From positions 1 through 64,000 of the forward strand of contig NZ_CP049305.1 in the NCBI RefSeq assembly GCF_019444005.1: 64,000 nucleotides of DNA. Reading direction: 5' to 3'. Source of the DNA: Liquorilactobacillus nagelii DSM 13675 (GTDB taxonomy: Bacteria > Bacillota > Bacilli > Lactobacillales > Lactobacillaceae). A program made the position numbers and the translations under genes. Numbering within the stretch: position 1 is the stretch's first letter; the number at the start of each line of letters is the position of its first letter. A model generated the notes under the pieces. That model did no database searches. It had not been told where the DNA came from and was given only the letters and a program-made list of their open reading frames with translations. This document shows positions 27,603-37,156 of this stretch, one piece after another.

Positions 27603-28498
27603 TTGATCAGATCAGGGTCGAACAAGAGTCTCTTCCGAAATCTAACCGGTATAAAGTCGGCGATATTCTTAAGACCATTGGACTTAAGAAAGCGACTTAT
27701 CATGATGAACGTAAACGTATCAAAAATTATGTAGATAAGTATGAAGATGTAAAAGTAGAGATACTAAAAATTGCCGAAAGCGGAAGATATCGCGGACGTC
27801 TAACCTACGGTTATCGTCGCGTTCAAGAAGAGCTCATTAAATTAGATATCCATCTATCAGACGCCGTAGTGCGTCGTTTGATGGATGAATTAAATGTTCA
27901 AGTAAGCCTTTATAACCGCCACAGAAATGGTAGATATTCATCTTATAAAGGTACAGTTGGAAAAGTGGCCCGTAACGTTCTACATCAGCATTTTAATGAA
28001 ACCGTACCTTTCAAAGTATTACATACCGATGTTACACAAGTACGCTTGGCCGATACTAAGTGGGCTTACGTTTCAGCTATTACTGACGAAGCAAGCAAGG
28101 AAGTTTTAGCATTTCAAGTAAGTAATAGTCCTAACAGTAAACTAATTATGGATACACTCGATGAACTCACAGAAAATATTCCGGAAGGAATAAAACCAAT
28201 AATTCATTCAGATCAAGGTTGGCATTATCAATTGAATTACTATACCGATAAACTCTCTGAAAAAAAATTTATACAAAGCATGTCTCGTAAGGGAAACTGT
28301 CTTGATAATGCGCCAATTGAAAGCTTCTTTCATCTTCTTAAAACAGAATGTCTTAATGGATTTCCACAGTGTAAAGATATTGGAGAATTCAAGGAAATCA
28401 CAAAGAATTACGTCGATTGGTTTAACAATCGACGAATATCACAGAAAACAAAAGTCATGACTCCCTGCGAATACAGGGAACATGCCTTAGCAGTTTAA
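27602..28498 (+). CDS. OrfB of the second IS3-family element
   Basis: The -1 frame is open from the slippery run, through VDQIRVEQESLPKSNRYK, to the integrase core: VLHTDVTQVRLADTKWAYVSAI, IIHSDQGWHYQ and DNAPIESFFHLLKTE, giving a full DDE set. The ATG at 27869 is inside the protein. Confidence 0.85.
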   Translation, partial: VDQIRVEQESLPKSNRYKVGDILKTIGLKKATYHDERKRIKNYVDKYEDVKVEILKIAESGRYRGRLTYGYRRVQEELIKLDIHLSDAVVRRLMDELNVQVSLYNRHRNGRYSSYKGTVGKVARNVLHQHFNETVPFKVLHTDVTQVRLADTKWAYVSAITDEASKEVLAFQVSNSPNSKLIMDTLDELTENIPEGIKPIIHSDQGWHYQLNYYTDKLSEKKFIQSMSRKGNCLDNAPIESFFHLLKTECLNGFPQCKDIGEFKEITKNYVDWFNNRRISQKTKVMTPCEYREHALAV

Positions 28499-28618
28499 AA
28501 ATATTCAATTTTGTCTAACTTTTGTGTTGCACTTTAAACCGCAGAATGTTTGACGACTTTTTTTATATTTTAGAGGAGGATCTGAATTTGTTTGAATGTG
28601 TGAATGTATTTAAATCAA

Positions 28619-29584
28619 TTAAATCAAGTTAGCTACTTGCATTAAGATTGGCACAACAATTACGAACAAGACAGTTGATGTTGTAACAAGGTTAGTAGCG
28701 TAGTCAACATCACCATGTGATTGATCAACTAGAATAGGTAGGACAGCTAAACCAGGAGCAGCTGATTGAATGATGAATGAGTTTGATTCGATAGTTGGTA
28801 ATGAAGTACCCATCATTGAACCACCAATAAGAATAATGCTAATCATGATTGCAGGAGCAACCACAAATCTACCTAATAGAGCTAGGATTGTATCACGGTC
28901 GAATCTGATTGATTTCAAACCTGCATCGGCTAAGATAATACCGATGTAGATCAATGACATTGGTGTAACGATACCACCGACCATGTCCAAAGTCTTGTTG
29001 ATCCAGTCAGGAACTGGGATAGCAAGTAGTAAGAAAACAAGTGATACTAAGAAACCAACAAGTGGAGCAGGAAGTAATTTTTTCCAGTTAAAGTCTTTCT
29101 TAGCACCCTTTTCAACGGTTGGATCATCACTTGAGATGAAGAAGATACCAACAGCCCAAGTTGAAATTGTATTCATAACATAGTAGATAAGGAAGTAAGG
29201 TAAACTCTTAGTTCCAAATAAAGCCATGTTTAGAGGTAAACCGATAAAGATGGTATTAGCATTAACGAATATGTTAATGAAAGTACCACGACGGCCCTTT
29301 CTAATACGGAAGACCTTTGTTAAGATCCATGCAATGATGTAACCAATCGTGAAACTGGCGAAGGTAAAGATCAGTCCGCCGGACAAACTTGCTAATTTAT
29401 CTCTGTTCAAATATTTAAGAACAGAGACGAAGATTGAAGCAGGTAAAGCAATTTTCATAATGATAAATGAAATATTGCCTTTAAATTCGTCGCCTAAACG
29501 TCCTGATCCTCTTAGCCAATACCCCAAAGCAATGACAAGAACGATTTCAGCAACACTTTCAAGTGAAGTGATAAATGCAGCCAT
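28619..29584 (-). CDS. mleP: Malate permease of the auxin efflux carrier family
   Basis: 321 residues with ~10 membrane segments in two halves. The AEC-type N-terminal segment is VIALGYWLRGSGRLGDEFKGNISF. It imports L-malate, perhaps in exchange for lactate, for the malolactic enzyme encoded just upstream. The gap is 34 bp with AAAGGGGA before ATG 29584, so it is the second gene of an mleA-mleP operon as in Oenococcus. No mleR (LysR-type) gene lies next to it. Confidence 0.85.
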   Translation of the reverse strand: MAAFITSLESVAEIVLVIALGYWLRGSGRLGDEFKGNISFIIMKIALPASIFVSVLKYLNRDKLASLSGGLIFTFASFTIGYIIAWILTKVFRIRKGRRGTFINIFVNANTIFIGLPLNMALFGTKSLPYFLIYYVMNTISTWAVGIFFISSDDPTVEKGAKKDFNWKKLLPAPLVGFLVSLVFLLLAIPVPDWINKTLDMVGGIVTPMSLIYIGIILADAGLKSIRFDRDTILALLGRFVVAPAIMISIILIGGSMMGTSLPTIESNSFIIQSAAPGLAVLPILVDQSHGDVDYATNLVTTSTVLFVIVVPILMQVANLI

Positions 29585-29618
29585 GAATAAATTCCCCTTT
29601 ATTTAACAAAAATTTTAA

Positions 29619-31241
29619 TTAATATTTAGGTTCCCACTTAAGATCAGCAACTGCTTTTTTAGCGTCTGTAGCAGTTGTTAATTTTTCGTCAATAGCTTGT
29701 TGAGCAACACCATTGGCAACAGTCATACTGAACTTGTCTAGTTGTGAAACTGGAGGAAGAACAGCAGCACCAGGTTGTGTAGGATCAACGATACCACCCA
29801 ATGAGTGAGCAGCTTTGTTGATCATGCCATCTGAAAGAATCTTAGCATTAACAGCCATAGAACCAAGACCAAGACCTGGGTAAACTAAAGCGTTATTTGC
29901 TTGACCGATATGATATGTAACACCATTGTATTCAACGGGTTCAACAGGAATACCAGTAGCAATAAGAGCCTTGCCATCAGTCCATTTCAAAAGGTCTTCA
30001 GCCTTAGCTTCAGCAAGCTTTGTAGGATTTGACAATGGGAAGATAATTGGACGTTCTGTATGAGCGGCCATTTCCTTGATAACAGCTTCTGTAAAGGTAC
30101 CAGGTTGTGTTGAAGTACCAACAAGAATAGTAGGGTGAACAGCTTTAACAACAGCTTCTAAGTTTGTTAATTTATCAGCATTAGCAAATTCACTACGTTT
30201 TCTTGTAAATGGCTTTTGTTCTGGTGTTAAATCTTCAGTATCATCGAACAAAAGACCTTGTTTGTCGACTAGGTAGAAATGTTTTCTAGCTTCATCTTCA
30301 GAAAGTCCTTCTTCAACCATTGCATCGAAGATTCTCTTAGTAATACCAGCACCGGCAGTACCAGCACCAAATGATAGATAAACTTGATCTGTAAGTTTTT
30401 CCTTGGAAATATTCAAAGCACCAAGAATACCAGCAAGAGTAATAATACCTGTACCTTGAATGTCATCATTGAAGGTAAGAATATTATCTTTGTACTTATT
30501 TAAGATGTTAGCAGCATTGCTACGGCCAAAGTCTTCAAAGTGAAGATACATATCAGGGAATAAGTTTTCAGCAGTTTCAACAAATTTGTCAACGAAGTTG
30601 TAGTACTTGTCGCCAGTAACACGTTCGTGATGATTACCCATGTATAGATCATCAGCTAATAATTCTTTTCTGTTTGTACCTACATCAAGGACAACAGGAA
30701 GAACTGATTTAGGATCAACACCAGCAGCAGCTGTGTAAACCATTAATTTACCAACAGAGATGTCAACACCTTGAACACCCCAGTCACCAATACCAAGGAT
30801 ACCCTCACCATCAGTAACAACGATTAACTTGATATCGCGACCAGCAGATGCATTCTTCAATGATGCTTCAATATCATCTTGATCATCGATTGATAAGAAA
30901 GCGGCATTTTGTGGATCTAAGAAGAGGTGACTGTAGTTTTCAATTGTGTCAGCGATTGTTGGATCATAAACAACTGGCATAAATTCATTAACATGTTGAC
31001 TGAATAACTTGTAGAATAAAGTAACATTTTCATTGAAAAGATCCATCAAATACATTCTCTTAGCCAAGAATGTATCCTTATTAGAATAGTTTTCATAAGC
31101 TTGTTCGACTTGTTGATCCAAAGTTTGCACGAATGGTGGCAACAAACCTTCGATGTGATTTTCTTTTCTTTCTTCCTTAGTAAAGGCAGTACCTTTATTT
31201 AAGAAGTGATTGTTTAATAGATCTAAACCCTCATATTTCAT
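29619..31241 (-). CDS. mleA: Malolactic enzyme
   Basis: 540 residues, the exact size class of malolactic enzymes (540-542) and longer than MaeE-type malic enzymes. It converts L-malate to L-lactate and CO2 with NAD+ and Mn2+ without releasing pyruvate; net proton use raises internal pH and feeds the proton motive force. Visible motifs are [71 protein letters not shown] and the dinucleotide loop GAGTAGAG. The line-up with Oenococcus MleA is strong from memory, so malic enzyme is the less likely reading. TTAGGAGGAATC precedes ATG 31241. Confidence 0.9.
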   Translation of the reverse strand: MKYEGLDLLNNHFLNKGTAFTKEERKENHIEGLLPPFVQTLDQQVEQAYENYSNKDTFLAKRMYLMDLFNENVTLFYKLFSQHVNEFMPVVYDPTIADTIENYSHLFLDPQNAAFLSIDDQDDIEASLKNASAGRDIKLIVVTDGEGILGIGDWGVQGVDISVGKLMVYTAAAGVDPKSVLPVVLDVGTNRKELLADDLYMGNHHERVTGDKYYNFVDKFVETAENLFPDMYLHFEDFGRSNAANILNKYKDNILTFNDDIQGTGIITLAGILGALNISKEKLTDQVYLSFGAGTAGAGITKRIFDAMVEEGLSEDEARKHFYLVDKQGLLFDDTEDLTPEQKPFTRKRSEFANADKLTNLEAVVKAVHPTILVGTSTQPGTFTEAVIKEMAAHTERPIIFPLSNPTKLAEAKAEDLLKWTDGKALIATGIPVEPVEYNGVTYHIGQANNALVYPGLGLGSMAVNAKILSDGMINKAAHSLGGIVDPTQPGAAVLPPVSQLDKFSMTVANGVAQQAIDEKLTTATDAKKAVADLKWEPKY

Positions 31242-31284
31242 AAAATGATTCCTCCTAATTTAATTTTCTAACCATAATCACATT

Positions 31285-31313
31285 ATAATAAAAAGTATGA
31301 TTTGTTATATCAA
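31285..31313 (-). promoter_or_regulatory. Probable mleAP promoter
   Basis: On the minus strand TTGATA (31313-31308), a 17-bp spacer and TATTAT (31290-31285). The leader to mleA is short, about 40 nt. Confidence 0.55.
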
Positions 31314-31453
31314 TATATATAAACATAATTTTCATATGTTGAATTTATAGAAAATATTAACTTAGCATATTTTTTTTTATATATTGTTTTCTTAACTAAC
31401 TTTTAAGGAGTATCATAGACCATAATAAAAAATATAGTCAAATATATTAACTT

Positions 31454-31482
31454 GGTAGATTGCAAATTTAATCCGAATTTTT
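31454..31482. mobile_element. Solo IS30 end fragment
   Basis: GGTAGATTGCAAATTTAATC and the next nine bases match the left inverted repeat of the IS30 elements at 46089 and 54429. No transposase follows. It lies ~210 bp from mleA and marks the scar of a lost or recombined IS30. Confidence 0.85.
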
Positions 31483-31819
31483 TCAGGATCATCTCACTCC
31501 TTTCGGTATCATTCTACGCCATTTGATACCGAAATCATATAAATGATACTGATAAAGTAAATAATATCTTTAATGGCATTGATTATAATCAAGCTAGTTA
31601 GCTTGCGCTGTTTGCGCAAAACTCGGTCTGAAGGGCTCCTGCTGAAGGCATACTTATGATGCAAAATCATTCGGCCGACAGCCCCCGTCTGGCATGCGGG
31701 TTGCTTGCCAAATTAAAATAACCCCCAACATCTATAATTTAAATGTTGGGGGTTATTTGTATGCTTATATTCTTTATAGTCCTCACTGTGTGTGCCAATC
31801 GCTACTAGATAAAACTGAT
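31483..31819. other. Gene-free stretch with inverted repeats and a bidirectional terminator
   Basis: No gene seen. GGTATCA...TGATACC inverted repeats lie near 31499-31531. A perfect 16-bp stem (AAATAACCCCCAACAT at 31716-31731 with its complement at 31743-31758) has A/T tracts on both sides and can stop transcription both ways. Confidence 0.7.
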
Positions 31820-32133
31820 CTAGTATTTGTGCATACACCAACAAATGATCGCCATTATGGCATCGAAATATAATTCCAGAACTTTAAATTTTACATCTTG
31901 TCGTGGAACACGCTTTTTAAGCTGTTGTATCACTTTCTTAGGCAAATTCAGTGGGTGGCATAGAAATATTCTAGAATGCTCTTATCTGTTAAAAAACAGT
32001 CAATTATGTAATTCCAAGGAGACCGTGCCTCGGTATCGAAAGGTACCTTTCGATTAAAAATTGGCTGCCATCTGGGATTCTTCACAACTTTATATTACCG
32101 TTTAGACTGAGTGGTTGGAGCTATTTTACTCAT
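31820..32133 (-). pseudogene. Decayed toxin-like partner of the RelB antitoxin
   Basis: The start ATG overlaps the end of the relB frame (ATGAGTAA). It reads MSKIAPTTQSKR, a stop, KVVKNPRWQPIFNRKVPFDT..DYIIDCFL-type sequence to YFYATH, then a frameshift, and NLPKKVIQQLKKRVPRQDVK to a stop at 31820. Position and overlap say it was the toxin of a type II pair; I do not recognise the family. It carries at least one stop and one frameshift, so it is dead. Confidence 0.6.
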
Positions 32134-32404
32134 TTAACAACTGCTCCAAGTCTTGCTTATTGGTCGCGCTCTTTAACTCTGTAGTCCCTGCAAGGTCGTC
32201 TGCCACCTCAGTTAATGACCTGGCAACCTGATTGTTTGGGAAACCATAATATTATGGTTTCCCATTGTTAGCCACGGTTGTCACAACTACCCGCATGAAT
32301 TCGGACATAGTTAACCCATGTTGAGCCAGTTGTTCCTGGGCCTTTTTCTTAATTGCTGGGTCGATTCTAGTGTTAATTCTGGAACTAGTTGCTGTGTTAG
32401 TCAT
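32126..32404 (-). pseudogene. RelB/DinJ-family antitoxin with an internal stop
   Basis: ATG 32404 follows AGGA. It starts MTNTATSSRINTRIDPAIKKK with the ribbon-helix-helix HGLTMSEFMRVVVTTVANNGKP, then TAA. The same frame continues (YYGFPNNQVARSLTEVADDL...LEQLLNE) to a normal end. One base change therefore cut the antitoxin in half. With the toxin also broken, the whole pair is inactive. Confidence 0.75.
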
Positions 32405-32469
32405 TATCATCAGTCCTTTTTTTAAAACTGTACGCCATTTGTCACACAAAGTAAAAAAGGAGTGTTCTT

Positions 32470-32577
32470 ATGCAACAAATTGTTCTACCAATCAAAGATT
32501 CGAATGTTCTCAAAGAGGTTCAAGATGCCTTACTAGATAGCTTCAAAGCTGGTTGTCGTAACTATAGATTTTTATAA
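32470..32577 (+). pseudogene. N-terminal remnant of a tyrosine integrase
   Basis: 35 codons, MQQIVLPIKDSNVLKEVQDA.., after AAAAGGAG. This resembles the first residues of the plasmid tyrosine recombinases common in lactobacilli, which go on for ~150-190 residues; here only the SAM-like start is left before a stop. Recognition is from the short opening only. Confidence 0.5.
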
Positions 32578-32952
32578 GTAATCATAATTACCAATAACCC
32601 TTCAAAAACATCACAAAAATGACCTCTAATATCTATAAGTTAGATGTTGTAGGCTATTTTACAAGTATTGTAATTATCAGTCAGTATTTGTAGATGGAAA
32701 ATTAAGATTTAATCATTATCTTTTGATTTATTCACTTTAAGAGAGAATATAAAATAATTCATTTGGCAGTTATAGTTAGTTGTTCTAAGTCGACTTTAAA
32801 ATTCGTCTATGAGTGTTTTAGAGGAGTTACATTCATTGCCATTACTAAAAGGGCAGCAAACTCAAATTCACAGTTTTTAAAGCCTTATTTAATTGAATTG
32901 GTACTCAAAAGTTAGTATAATGTGAGTAGTAAATGAAAGAGGCGAGACAATC
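32578..32952. other. Intergenic stretch
   Basis: No gene supported. GACCTCTAATATCTATAAG..TTAGATGTTGTAGG near 32622-32655 is an imperfect hairpin with a T-run, perhaps a terminator. AAAGAGGCGAGACAATC before 32953 is the next ribosome site. Confidence 0.5.
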
Positions 32953-33234
32953 ATGGCAGTTAAGGAAAAGAAACGGGTACAAGTCCAGATTGACAAAGAC
33001 TTGGCCGATAATACCGAAGCCGTTTTAAGTGAGTTGGGTCTAAACCAAACCACAGCGATTAACATGTTTTACAAGCGGATTGTGGCAGACGGAGCATTAC
33101 CGTTTACACCAGCCTTAAGTGAAGCAGAAAAAGCTAATTTAGGCTTTTTAAAGGCTACCAAAGATACGCCAGTAATAGAGTTCAAAGACACTAAAGAAGT
33201 CACTGATTGGGTCAATGATCCGGAACAGGACTAG
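32953..33234 (+). CDS. RelB/DinJ-family antitoxin
   Basis: 93 residues. The N-terminal ribbon-helix-helix is KRVQVQIDKDLADNTEAVLSELGLNQTTAINMFYKRIV; the acidic C-terminal tail would bind a toxin. It is the first gene of a three-gene run with a small unknown protein and a zeta-type kinase. That pairing of RelB-like antitoxin with a zeta-type protein is seen on lactobacillus plasmids and suggests a mixed toxin-antitoxin operon. Confidence 0.8.
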   Translation: MAVKEKKRVQVQIDKDLADNTEAVLSELGLNQTTAINMFYKRIVADGALPFTPALSEAEKANLGFLKATKDTPVIEFKDTKEVTDWVNDPEQD

Positions 33235-33280
33235 TTGTTTATCAGATTAAATAAATTAATAACTAGGGAGTATGATTAAC

Positions 33281-33466
33281 ATGAAAGATACAATCACAAT
33301 TAACGACTTTTTAGAAACCGCAAAAGAAACGGATTTAAAAGATTTACTCGATAAGTCATTACATGATCCAGACCCGGAAAAGCGCAAGGTATATGACGCT
33401 TTATATACCTACCTTTTAGATAAAAGGCAAGATGAGGTTATTAAGCGAAAGGATTTTGTCCGTTGA
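33281..33466 (+). CDS. Small acidic protein, possible zeta antitoxin
   Basis: About 61 residues from ATG 33281, preferred over ATG 33272, which lies too close to AGGGAG. It is helical, acidic and has no known motif (KDTITINDFLETAKETDLKD...). Its stop overlaps the start of the zeta-type gene (TTGA), so the two are translationally coupled. Position makes it the natural neutraliser of the kinase, but it is shorter than epsilon antitoxins (~90 residues). Confidence 0.65.
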   Translation: MKDTITINDFLETAKETDLKDLLDKSLHDPDPEKRKVYDALYTYLLDKRQDEVIKRKDFVR

Positions 33467-34143
33467 TAAACAAACCCCAATATATTATTGTTGCCGGTAT
33501 TAACGGAGCAGGAAAGAGTACTCTTTACGATACGTTACCCATATTGTTTGATAAAACAAAACGGATTAACGCTGATGAAATTTTAAGACAAATGGGTGGC
33601 GATTGGCATAAAGACAGTGACAACTTAAAAGCCATGCGAGAGGAAATAAAGCAACTACACTATTCCTTAGATAACCGCCAAAGTATTCACGTAGAAACGA
33701 CACTTGCAGGCAGAGGTAAAGCTCAACTAAATTTGATTGATAAAGCTCACGAAAATGGCTTTGAAGTGACTTTATTGTATGTTGCCTTGCGAGATGAAAA
33801 TTTAGCCATCAAGAGAGTAAAAGAACGGGTACAAAAGGGTGGACATGGTGTACCAGCAGAGACTATCAAAAAACGTTATCGGCAATCGAATCATAACTTG
33901 CCAGAAGTGGCTTTTAAAGTTGATAAGGTAATGATCTATGATAACAGTGAAAAATTTACTCCTGTTTATGTAAGAGAAAAAGAACAAATAATTAAGAATA
34001 ATTTGAGCCATTTTCCTTGGATAAATCAAAATATTACTTGTTCAGAAAATGTGCAAAAGCAGTTAAAGAATTTTGCAGATCAGAACCCAGAAGTTAAACC
34101 TAAAAATGATCCAGAAAATAAAAACGATCGGCCTAGTTATTAG
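33463..34143 (+). CDS. Zeta-toxin-family kinase
   Basis: 226 residues starting at TTG. Walker A GINGAGKST is at residues 12-20, followed by KRINADEILRQMGGDW (the conserved Asp region) and ETTLAGRGK (substrate loop). Zeta toxins phosphorylate UDP-N-acetylglucosamine and block wall synthesis; that activity is assumed from the family. The end converges with a minus-strand gene, overlapping by 11 bp. Confidence 0.8.
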   Translation: MINKPQYIIVAGINGAGKSTLYDTLPILFDKTKRINADEILRQMGGDWHKDSDNLKAMREEIKQLHYSLDNRQSIHVETTLAGRGKAQLNLIDKAHENGFEVTLLYVALRDENLAIKRVKERVQKGGHGVPAETIKKRYRQSNHNLPEVAFKVDKVMIYDNSEKFTPVYVREKEQIIKNNLSHFPWINQNITCSENVQKQLKNFADQNPEVKPKNDPENKNDRPSY

Positions 34144-34411
34144 GTTGATCGTTTTTTAGTTTATCCGGTTTATGTTCATTAACATAATCAGCAAATATTT
34201 TTAAAAGTTCCTCGGTTTGTTCAACTGATAAATTATCGGCCTGAAAGTATTTTTCTAATAAAGCGCCCTTTTGAATTAAACGTCGAGAACGGGCTTTACG
34301 AGCTTGACGTTTGTTATAGTATTTTGATTGACGAAGTTGAAAATCTTCTCGCTCTATTTTCTGTTTTAATCTTGCTTGTTGTTCAACTAGCTTTTCATAT
34401 TGATTAGCCAT
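34133..34411 (-). CDS. Hypothetical coiled-coil protein beside the relaxase
   Basis: 92 residues, strongly basic and helical in the first half (LVEQQARLKQKIEREDFQLRQSKYYNKRQARKARSRRLIQ) with an acidic C-terminal part. No family was recognised with confidence. It is placed divergently from the MobQ-type relaxase beyond oriT, together with the next gene. That is where accessory mobilisation proteins are found, so a relaxosome role is possible. Confidence 0.6.
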   Translation of the reverse strand: MANQYEKLVEQQARLKQKIEREDFQLRQSKYYNKRQARKARSRRLIQKGALLEKYFQADNLSVEQTEELLKIFADYVNEHKPDKLKNDQPNN

Positions 34412-34427
34412 AACACAACCCCATTAT

Positions 34428-34643
34428 TTATAACTGATTATGTGCTTGATTTTCTTTTAAAAACTCGGCCACTTTTTTGGATAAAGACTTGATATTATCA
34501 TTAGACAAATCAGCATAATCTAAATTTGCTTGACTGATAATCTGTTTACCCAGCCTTTGTTCAATCTTATTTTTTTCGTCCTTGATTTTCTGATTAAGGG
34601 CTTTTAATTTAGCTTCTTGTTTTTGAATTGATGTTTGAGCCAT
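34428..34643 (-). CDS. Small hypothetical coiled-coil protein, mobilisation-region partner
   Basis: 71 residues: MAQTSIQKQEAKLKALNQKI then a charged helix and YADLSNDNIKSLSKKVAEFL. It precedes the 34133-34411 gene by 16 bp on the same strand with GGAGGTTATCTT before its ATG. It could be the accessory DNA-binding protein at oriT, but no motif proves it. Confidence 0.6.
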   Translation of the reverse strand: MAQTSIQKQEAKLKALNQKIKDEKNKIEQRLGKQIISQANLDYADLSNDNIKSLSKKVAEFLKENQAHNQL

Positions 34644-34769
34644 AAGATAACCTCCAAGTTCAATTAAATATAATTATTGTTTATAATATCATAATTCCAT
34701 TATATGGTCAATAAAAAAAGTTGAAAAAGTAAAGCTACAATAGTACACTAAATGTAATAAAAAGGGATC

Positions 34770-34880
34770 AGCAGACCGAATGAAATGAGGTCAATGTGCA
34801 CTTACACATAGAATGAATTCTATGTTGTACTAACCCCAAAATCCTGTATTAGAAGTCGCCGATGGCGACAACAAAGTCAA
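34770..34880. other. Candidate origin of transfer (oriT) for MobQ-type relaxase
   Basis: On the minus strand TAAGTGCACATTG (34804-34792) resembles the TAAGTGCGCCCT nick region of pC221/pSK41-like MobQ plasmids. A perfect palindrome CATAGAATGAATTCTATG adjoins it (34806-34823), and a second small hairpin (GTCGCCGATGGCGAC) lies near 34856-34870. The site sits between the divergent accessory genes and the relaxase gene. Confidence 0.6.
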
Positions 34881-34912
34881 GCCCATAGAATCAAAGTAAA
34901 GAGGTGACTAAC

Positions 34913-36973
34913 ATGGCAATATTTCATATGAGTTTTAGTAATATTAGTGCTGGTAAAGGACGCAGTGCCATTGCCAGTGCCGCTTATCGAAGTGGTGAAA
35001 AATTATTTGATAATCAAGAAGGTCGCCGATATTTCTATGCCCGATCGGTAATTCCAGAAAGCTTTATTTTGACCCCAAAAAATGCACCAGCATGGGCCAG
35101 TGATCGAGAAAAATTATGGAATGAAGTAGAAAGAAAAGATCGGCGAGCAAATTCTCGGTATGCAAAAGAATTTAACGTGGCTTTGCCAGTTGAATTAAGT
35201 GAATCCGAACAGAAAGAATTACTGACAAAATATGTGCAAGAAAATTTTGTCGATCAAGGTATGGTAGCTGACGTAGCAATTCATCGCGATCACCCAGACA
35301 ATCCGCATGCACATGTGATGTTAACCAATCGCCCATTTAACCCCGATGGTAGTTGGGGATTAAAAGCAAAGACGCAGTACATTAAAGATGAAAATGGCAA
35401 GCAACTTTTAACCAAAAGCGGGTTTCCAAAACAAAGAAAAATTTGGTTGGTTGATTGGGATAAAAAGGAAAAAATTAATGAGTGGCGAAAAAATTGGGCG
35501 TTGAGTGTTAATCAGTTCTTAGCACAAAAAAATATTCCGGATCGGATTAGTGAAAAATCGTTTGTCGATCAAGGGATTCAAGAGACACCTACCCAACACG
35601 AAGGCATTAACAGCCAAAGAAAAAATCGAAAAGCATTTAATCAACAAGTTAGAGCGCAAAGAAACGCTCAAGCTAAATATCATAATCTTGACGAAAAGAT
35701 AAGAAATCATGAACATTTTGACGCGTTAACTGACGAGCTATTGTTCTCTGAAAAACACACAATTAGTCATCTAAGTCAGCAATTGAAAACCTATGTCGAT
35801 TTAGAACATTTAGATGATAAACAGCGCATGCTGTTTAATTGGAAAAACAGCTTATTAATCAAACATGCCATTGGTGAAGATATAACCAAGCAACTGCTGA
35901 CTATTGACCAGCAAACGACATCACTAGAACAAGCTAATCAGTTGTTAAATAAAGTGGTGGAACGAGCAACGAAAAAGCTTTATCCGGAACTTAATTTTGA
36001 ACAGACAACCGCAGCTGAACGACGGGAACTGATTAAAGAAACTAATAGTGAACAAACGATTTTCAAAGGTAGCGAATTGGCAGAACGGTTAGCGGATATT
36101 CGAAACGACTTATTAACCCAGCAATTATTGACGTTTACCAAGCGGCCATATACCAGCTGGCAGTTAGTTAATCAGCAAGCCCAAACAATTGAGAAGCAAT
36201 TAACCACGGTACTAGCCAAACATGGTCACCAGTTAGACGATTTGAAGCATACTGATCGGGGCATGCTAGCCGCTTATCAACCTAACGAACTCGAATTCAT
36301 TTCTAAAGCGGTCAAAGATTTACGGGTCATGCGGGAAGTTAAAGCCGTGGTGCAAACCCAATACGACAGCATTCTAACGACTGCTTTTCCGGACAGTGAC
36401 CTCGATAAGCTAGAGACGATTGACAAGGAGCAAATCTATACCGCTGTGGTTTACTATGATCCAGAATTAAAGCCATTAAGCGCCAATGATCTTAGTCAAT
36501 TGCAACAGCAGCCACCGGTCGTCTTTACTAGTCAGCAACACCAAGCTGGTTTGAATTACCTGTTAGGTAAAATGGAATTAAAAGATATTCAGAACCACCG
36601 ATTACAACGGGTCTTAAAACATGATGGCACTCGGCAACTGTTTATCGGCGAATGTGGCCAAGATCCTAAGTTGGATCACAAACAAATTGAAATGGTGCAA
36701 ACCCGTTTGAAACAACAGACAACGCGGTTTGATCAATATAGGCAGGCTCAAGTTAAAGACTATCGGGCCATTAATTACCACCCAACTAGCCCGAAAAACT
36801 ACCTGACTAATATTTTGGACGAAGCCTTAATAACCATTTTATATGCGAAGAACACGGACTATCTAAGAAAGCAGCAACTACGTGGCTTAAAAGAGACCGA
36901 GTGGGCAATGACGAAAAAGCAGCGGCAACATCAAACTCGAAACCGGCATGAAGATGGGGGCATGCACTTGTAA
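34913..36973 (+). CDS. mobA: MobQ-family relaxase (MobA/MobL)
   Basis: About 686 residues from ATG 34913; GTG 34904 is an alternative. AAAGAGG lies upstream. The N-terminal relaxase domain has the early [27 protein letters not shown] and the metal-binding motif [18 protein letters not shown], in which His residues hold the ion used to nick oriT. The C-terminal ~400 residues are helical, of unknown job, without a clear primase or helicase motif. No type IV secretion genes are present, so the plasmid is mobilisable, not self-transmissible. Confidence 0.85.
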   Translation: MAIFHMSFSNISAGKGRSAIASAAYRSGEKLFDNQEGRRYFYARSVIPESFILTPKNAPAWASDREKLWNEVERKDRRANSRYAKEFNVALPVELSESEQKELLTKYVQENFVDQGMVADVAIHRDHPDNPHAHVMLTNRPFNPDGSWGLKAKTQYIKDENGKQLLTKSGFPKQRKIWLVDWDKKEKINEWRKNWALSVNQFLAQKNIPDRISEKSFVDQGIQETPTQHEGINSQRKNRKAFNQQVRAQRNAQAKYHNLDEKIRNHEHFDALTDELLFSEKHTISHLSQQLKTYVDLEHLDDKQRMLFNWKNSLLIKHAIGEDITKQLLTIDQQTTSLEQANQLLNKVVERATKKLYPELNFEQTTAAERRELIKETNSEQTIFKGSELAERLADIRNDLLTQQLLTFTKRPYTSWQLVNQQAQTIEKQLTTVLAKHGHQLDDLKHTDRGMLAAYQPNELEFISKAVKDLRVMREVKAVVQTQYDSILTTAFPDSDLDKLETIDKEQIYTAVVYYDPELKPLSANDLSQLQQQPPVVFTSQQHQAGLNYLLGKMELKDIQNHRLQRVLKHDGTRQLFIGECGQDPKLDHKQIEMVQTRLKQQTTRFDQYRQAQVKDYRAINYHPTSPKNYLTNILDEALITILYAKNTDYLRKQQLRGLKETEWAMTKKQRQHQTRNRHEDGGMHL

Positions 36974-37153
36974 TCTAAATGTAAAATTAAAAGCGCCTAT
37001 AAGTATTTAAAAGAAATTACTGAAAATGGGGCTTATTATCAAGTGGCTTGGCAAAAATTAGCCGATGGCTACGTTGCCCTTTATGGCACGACCCCGATTC
37101 AAATAAGATCATTGCCAACATTGAATGATATTTTTGAAGATGAGGAGGGGTAA
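36974..37153 (+). CDS. Small open frame directly after the relaxase, start unclear
   Basis: 59 codons run in the same frame as the relaxase right after its TAA: CKIKSAYKYLKEITENGAYY, QVAWQKLADGYVALYGT.. to EDEEG. The sequence looks like real protein, but there is no ATG, GTG or TTG in frame at the front. It may be a decayed gene, start at ATT, or be reached by read-through of the relaxase stop. Its end overlaps the ribosome site of the next gene. Confidence 0.45.
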   Translation, partial: SKCKIKSAYKYLKEITENGAYYQVAWQKLADGYVALYGTTPIQIRSLPTLNDIFEDEEG

Positions 37154-37156
37154 CTT

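Larger units (their letters stand above)
27226..28540 (+). mobile_element. Second IS3-family element, left end cut by the first
   Basis: The frame of its orfA continues back to the IS3 copy 1 border with no start of its own, so the left end is lost. The right end is probably near 28535-28540 (AACTTTTGTGTTGCACTTT). The transposase otherwise looks complete. Confidence 0.75.

Noticed and set aside
29619..31241. NAD-dependent malic enzyme (maeE/sfcA)
   Set aside because: The length of 540, the motif set and the adjacent AEC-type permease fit malolactic enzyme better, though the families are related.
31827..32057. 76-codon plus-strand frame
   Set aside because: The opposite strand carries the decayed toxin-like gene that explains the sequence; the plus frame has no ribosome site or known motif.
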